Assembly: GCA_937129385.1 (NCBI GenBank)
Contig: CAKZNC010000019.1
Location: 1-62,604 of the forward strand
Reading direction: 5' to 3'
DNA length: 62,604 bases
DNA from: an uncultured Bacteroidota bacterium
Lineage (GTDB): Bacteria; Bacteroidota; Bacteroidia; Bacteroidales; GCA-2748055
Shown here: positions 59,801 through 62,604 of the stretch, in pieces
Layout of the letters: each line of letters begins with the position of its first letter
Position numbering within the stretch: the stretch's first letter is position 1
The notes under the pieces: model-generated
What the model saw: the letters and a program-made list of their open reading frames with translations, nothing else
The model's database searches: none
What the model was told of the DNA's origin: nothing
Position numbers and translations under genes: made by a program

Positions 59801-62604
59801 GGGGGAACAGCTCCCTACGAACATTCACGTTTTTCAGGAGGACCATATAATCCTTCCGCTACATTTACAGGTCTGTCTAGCGGAACATACAGGATCTATA
59901 CCCGCGATGCCAGCGGTTGTACAACGAGCAGTACGATCCAGATCGCCGAACCAAATGCCCTCAATTATGAATACGGTATCTCCGGTCAGAACCAGTGTTT
60001 CGGAGATTCAAGTGTTACAATCTCTATCACCAATGTAACAGGTGGAATAGCTCCCTACCAGTATTCCATCGATGGAGGTGGCTCCTTCCAGACGGATCCC
60101 ACCTTCCCCAACCAGCCCGGAGGGTCATACCCTGTTGTGGTACGCGATGCCAACATGTGCGAACAGGCTATTGCTCCACTTACCGTTCTCGAACCCGATT
60201 CACTGGAGATCACATACTACAACCAGGTCGATGTCACCACCTGCTATGACACACCGGAAGGAAGGATCGAAATAATTGGTGACGGCGGAACTGGTGATAT
60301 CAGCTATTCCCTGGATGGTGGACCTGCATCCGATTTTGGAGAATTTACAGGTCTTATCGGTGGAACCTATACAGTAACTCTCATCGATGACAGGTCATGT
60401 ACCCGAGATACAATCGTTGAAATCTCAAGACCTGATGAACTCGTGGTTGACAACATCACCATTACCGATGTAAGCGGATGTACAGGCGATGCAACCGGTC
60501 AGCTCTCCGTTTCAGCTTCAGGGGGCACAGGAGCAATCAGGTATTCTATTGACGGAACGAATTTCAATGGTTCAGGTAACTTCAATAACCTGACGGCAGC
60601 AGATTACACCATCACAATCGAGGATGCAAACGGCTGTACTATTGACTCCACTGTTAACCTGGGCGAACCGCTGCCGATCTCCATCGACAGTGAATCTGCG
60701 CAGCCCGCAGCGTGCTTCGGAACCTCTACAGGGGAAGTTAGAGTGACTGTATCGGGAGGAACACCCGACTATACATATTCACTTGATCCTCCATTATTGC
60801 CCGACCAGGCCACCAGGACCTTCAGTGGTCTGCCGGCAGGAGATTACACCATCACAGTTACCGATAGTGAAAATTGTGGCCCTGTCGTTTCAGGCATAAT
60901 CACGGTCACCGAACCTCCTGAACTGATAGTGGATTCTGTTGCCGTGGTACAGATCTCCTGTAATGGAGCAGACGACGGAAAAATTGAAGTCTTCCTGCTC
61001 GGCGGTTCCTCCCCATACGAGTATTCAATCGATAACGAAGTTTCCTGGTCATCATCATCATCCTTCACGGGACTCGCCCCTGGTACATACGATGTATACG
61101 CAAGAGATGCCAACGGGTGCGCTGTATTTGTAGACACATATATGCTGAATGATCCGCCCGTCCTCACGGTCACAGCGCTGGTCACCGATGTAACCCCATG
61201 CTTCGGGGATACAAACGGTGCGATCTCTGCAACCGCCTCCGGCGGCTGGAACATGTATGAATACTCCATCGACGGGATCGACTTCCAGCCTGGTGGTGAC
61301 TTTGTAGATCTCGCTGCTGGTGACTACACCATTTTTGTGAGGGATACAGGCAGCTGCACATCATCTGTCGATGTGACCATCGATCAGCCTGAAGCTGTCA
61401 CTGCAACCATAAATAAAACCAATTATGTGGATCTCATCAGGGGTACCATTACCATCTCGGGTGCATCTGGAGGTACTCCTCCATACCAGTATTCGATAGA
61501 CGGACCAGCAGGTACCTTTACCGCGACAACTGATTACTCCGATCTCGAAGCCGGAGACTACGAAGTGGTCGTTAGAGATGCAAACGGATGTACCTACGAA
61601 GAAATAGTCACAATCTTCGATATCATACCCCTTGCGATGGTGATTAATGCTGTTGATGTGTCCTGCTTCGGATTCTCAGATGGAAGGATCGAATTCCAAC
61701 CACAGGATGCAGAGGGCGAAGTACAGTACTCGGTCGATGACGGAAATACCTGGACCACGGAGCCCCTGTTTACAGATCTTCCGGGGGATTCTACTTACAA
61801 TTTGTACGCCTACGATGAAGCCGGAAAAGAATTTACGGCCAGCTTAACCCTCTCGAGTCCGGAGGAACTTACTGTATTCAAGAGCGTTTCAGCTGCAAAC
61901 TGTAATGCATTTAGTGAGACTGGTAGTATCAACCTGACCATCAACGGAGGAACAGGAACAAAAACCGTGACATGGTCGGACGGATCCTCAACTGAGGACC
62001 TTGTGAATGTTGTGGCAGGAGAATATATTTTCACCATTGAAGACGAAAACCTCTGTACCCTTTCCGATACAGCTGTGATCCCTGCACTAGTGACAATAAA
62101 TGCCGAGGCAGGCAAAGATACTACCATTTGTGCGGGATCAACACTGGTACTGGATGCAACTCCCGCTAATGTGATGCTATGGGAGCCTGAAACCTACCTG
62201 AGTAATACTGGCGTGCCGAATCCTGTGGCCACAAATATCTCCGAATCTATTACTTATACCTACATGGCAAGGGAGACATCCTCAGGTTTCGGCTGCTACG
62301 ATATTGACACATTGCATGTCAATGTTCTTCCAACATATGGGCTGGAGATTACCCGGGATACATTCGCAATCGAAGGAACCATGATGCAGCTTGAAACATA
62401 TACCGACGGTAACTTTGTCTCCTGGCAATGGATACCGGAAACCGGGCTCGATGATGCTACTGTGCCTGACCCGGTGGCAAGTATACTCACAAGTACCACC
62501 TATACACTGATCGCAACCAATGATAACGGATGTATTGAAACAGACTCCGTATTCATTGAACTTGTGGAGGATATCACGGTCTATAATGCATTTTCACCAA
62601 ATGG
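56876..62604 (+). CDS. Giant SprB-repeat cell-surface adhesin with type B T9SS sorting domain (partial)
   Basis: The frame stays open for 1909 codons to the right edge. A signal peptide (KISLSIAFLLLTTAGLYAQ) follows an extended N-region from the SD-supported ATG. About 21 tandem SprB-type modules of roughly 70-85 residues follow, each with a V-x-C-x-G-x-x-[DN]-G strand, a GG-[TS]-x-PY turn, an L-x-[AP]-G-x-Y strand and a TD-x-x-GC end. Two further domains near the end (KDTTICAGSTLVLDA and TTYTLIATNDNGC) look Ig/PKD-like. The last visible residues, VYNAFSPNG, are the normal start of the gliding-motility-associated C-terminal (type B) sorting domain, so about 80 residues are missing. It should be secreted by the T9SS encoded at 28616-34547 and act in adhesion or gliding. 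Confidence 0.93.
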   Translation, partial: MGIVRRQSPVISENMKMQKISLSIAFLLLTTAGLYAQNITEVSTSSTPVTCGGAADGTITVEILGGNGDLNYTLFDGGVIVAFSGPTAASTYTFSGYPKSADYTVFIADSDPGTTNLWLPAAIGGPDTIDIISATTTDINCATVNDGTITVVATGEDGNLVYTLTGPVGDVNNNGFFENLPTGSYDVVVSHATCTSTDDTTGLFIDIPPLLVVNSDNISPATCYQGTDGSIEITPSGGTPSGTGTGYTYSWTGPNGFTSNNEDIFGLETGDYTVDVTDANGCVETIGPLTVGEGTEITLPVVNSSNVSCNGGTDGTATISVNGGVAPYNFSWDGQNTGLNNTAQNPANLVADTYDLTITDNVGCSEIFTGVVVITEPDPISAIVESTTNVSCFNGSDGTADVTISGGTGPYSYVWTATGPYTSTQADPTGMPADTYTLEVTDANSCVQLFPGLFSITEPQDITATINGSTDVSCFGGSNGVALVTVAQGTPGYTYVWTGDGTGHASTMEDPNDLVADTYDLQVTDANLCVKTFDNLVSIGQPADITTGISITHVDCNGDASGEIDISPSGGTSPYTYLWSGPGAFSSTNDDITGLAAGSYDLTITDAQGCTKDFNDIIVLENTAITAMFTITPLTCNGAGNGAIDANISGGTPPYSYSWSGDNGYTNNTDEDISGLDAANYTLTVTDALGCVQPFPVQPVSEPDPLTATFSHVNATCFESDDGSINISVSGGTPVYGFAWSGPNGFTSGNEDISGLEPGSYSLDITDLNSCLVSYPDEVTITEPSDITVTATATNISCNGADDGTISVVTSGGTPGYNYAWTGPNGFTSNNQNIASLEPGTYNLTVTDNNTCVSLESGIATLTEPTAITVTFTGQTNLDCFGDSNGTIDIDISGGSPPYLFSWTNELGTEVSTDEDPTGLPAGSYSLEVTDNGPCVVTYPDAVELTEPGELLTTLSKSDVICAGQSNGTITVSPTGGTAPYEHSRFSGGPYNPSATFTGLSSGTYRIYTRDASGCTTSSTIQIAEPNALNYEYGISGQNQCFGDSSVTISITNVTGGIAPYQYSIDGGGSFQTDPTFPNQPGGSYPVVVRDANMCEQAIAPLTVLEPDSLEITYYNQVDVTTCYDTPEGRIEIIGDGGTGDISYSLDGGPASDFGEFTGLIGGTYTVTLIDDRSCTRDTIVEISRPDELVVDNITITDVSGCTGDATGQLSVSASGGTGAIRYSIDGTNFNGSGNFNNLTAADYTITIEDANGCTIDSTVNLGEPLPISIDSESAQPAACFGTSTGEVRVTVSGGTPDYTYSLDPPLLPDQATRTFSGLPAGDYTITVTDSENCGPVVSGIITVTEPPELIVDSVAVVQISCNGADDGKIEVFLLGGSSPYEYSIDNEVSWSSSSSFTGLAPGTYDVYARDANGCAVFVDTYMLNDPPVLTVTALVTDVTPCFGDTNGAISATASGGWNMYEYSIDGIDFQPGGDFVDLAAGDYTIFVRDTGSCTSSVDVTIDQPEAVTATINKTNYVDLIRGTITISGASGGTPPYQYSIDGPAGTFTATTDYSDLEAGDYEVVVRDANGCTYEEIVTIFDIIPLAMVINAVDVSCFGFSDGRIEFQPQDAEGEVQYSVDDGNTWTTEPLFTDLPGDSTYNLYAYDEAGKEFTASLTLSSPEELTVFKSVSAANCNAFSETGSINLTINGGTGTKTVTWSDGSSTEDLVNVVAGEYIFTIEDENLCTLSDTAVIPALVTINAEAGKDTTICAGSTLVLDATPANVMLWEPETYLSNTGVPNPVATNISESITYTYMARETSSGFGCYDIDTLHVNVLPTYGLEITRDTFAIEGTMMQLETYTDGNFVSWQWIPETGLDDATVPDPVASILTSTTYTLIATNDNGCIETDSVFIELVEDITVYNAFSPN

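Noticed and set aside
57510-62090. Regularly spaced repeats that might suggest a CRISPR or satellite array
   Set aside because: Spacing is about 220-240 bases and the frame is open throughout. The repeats are protein modules of the SprB type, not DNA repeats with spacers.
1-62604. tRNA, rRNA or mobile elements
   Set aside because: No cloverleaf-like segment, rRNA core sequence, transposase, integrase or terminal inverted repeats with target duplication was recognised on either strand. A tRNAscan or ISfinder run would be needed to exclude weak cases.

Overview
The window reads as chromosomal DNA of a Bacteroidota bacterium, most likely a marine or sediment member of the Bacteroidales/Marinilabiliales group and probably anaerobic or facultative. 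The grounds are a complete porP-gldKLMN set for type IX secretion and gliding, a giant SprB-type repeat adhesin whose C-terminal type B sorting domain begins at the window edge, Bacteroidota-only families (DUF4270, DUF5723, HU-CCDC81/SPOR fusion), and many -7 promoter elements of the form TAnnTTTG. No rRNA, tRNA, phage, insertion sequence or CRISPR array was seen. No gene-free gap exceeds 300 bases.

Layout. 1-2195 (minus): ldcA, yraN and a membrane-anchored protein cut by the left edge. 2416-4449: metG. 4501-5556 (minus): HU/SPOR envelope protein. 5732-11792: six nucleotide-sugar genes (WbpE-, WbpD-, WbpB- and WbpA-like, galE, rfbB) with no glycosyltransferase. 11888-15961 (minus): a glycogen-synthase N-domain protein, a DUF4270 lipoprotein and glmS. 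16123-22471: panC, panD, a YbhN-like membrane protein, rfaE2-like, radA, an unknown protein and an orphan double ABC ATPase. 22468-24816 (minus): PBP1A. 24930-34547: topA, an arginase-fold protein that has lost its metal ligands, then porP-gldK-gldL-gldM-gldN ending in a strong terminator. 34675-35769 (minus): manC. 35875-37999: mlaE-mlaF-mobA. 38160-43700: a sulfur-metabolism operon. 43704-49612 (minus): three envelope proteins of unknown function. 49763-56755: a TonB receptor, ung, trpS (minus), rbfA, a methyltransferase and a LolE-like permease. 56876-end: the SprB-repeat adhesin.

The most interesting part is 38160-43700. A Tat-exported molybdopterin polysulfide/thiosulfate-reductase-like catalytic subunit, its four-cluster ferredoxin and an NrfD/PsrC membrane anchor are followed by two half-size YeeE/YedE sulfur-transporter proteins and an exported rhodanese-fold protein. 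That last protein has Tyr where the rhodanese catalytic Cys should be, and its only cysteine is its very last residue, in a Gly-Gly-Cys tail. This resembles the swinging-arm sulfur carrier SoxY and suggests a persulfide carrier linking reductase and transporter. mobA, just upstream, makes the cofactor the reductase needs.

A second unexplained pattern is heptanucleotide tandem repeats. Three of the four convergent intergenic gaps longer than 20 bases hold about five to seven tandem 7-base units. The unit sequence differs each time but the unit length does not.
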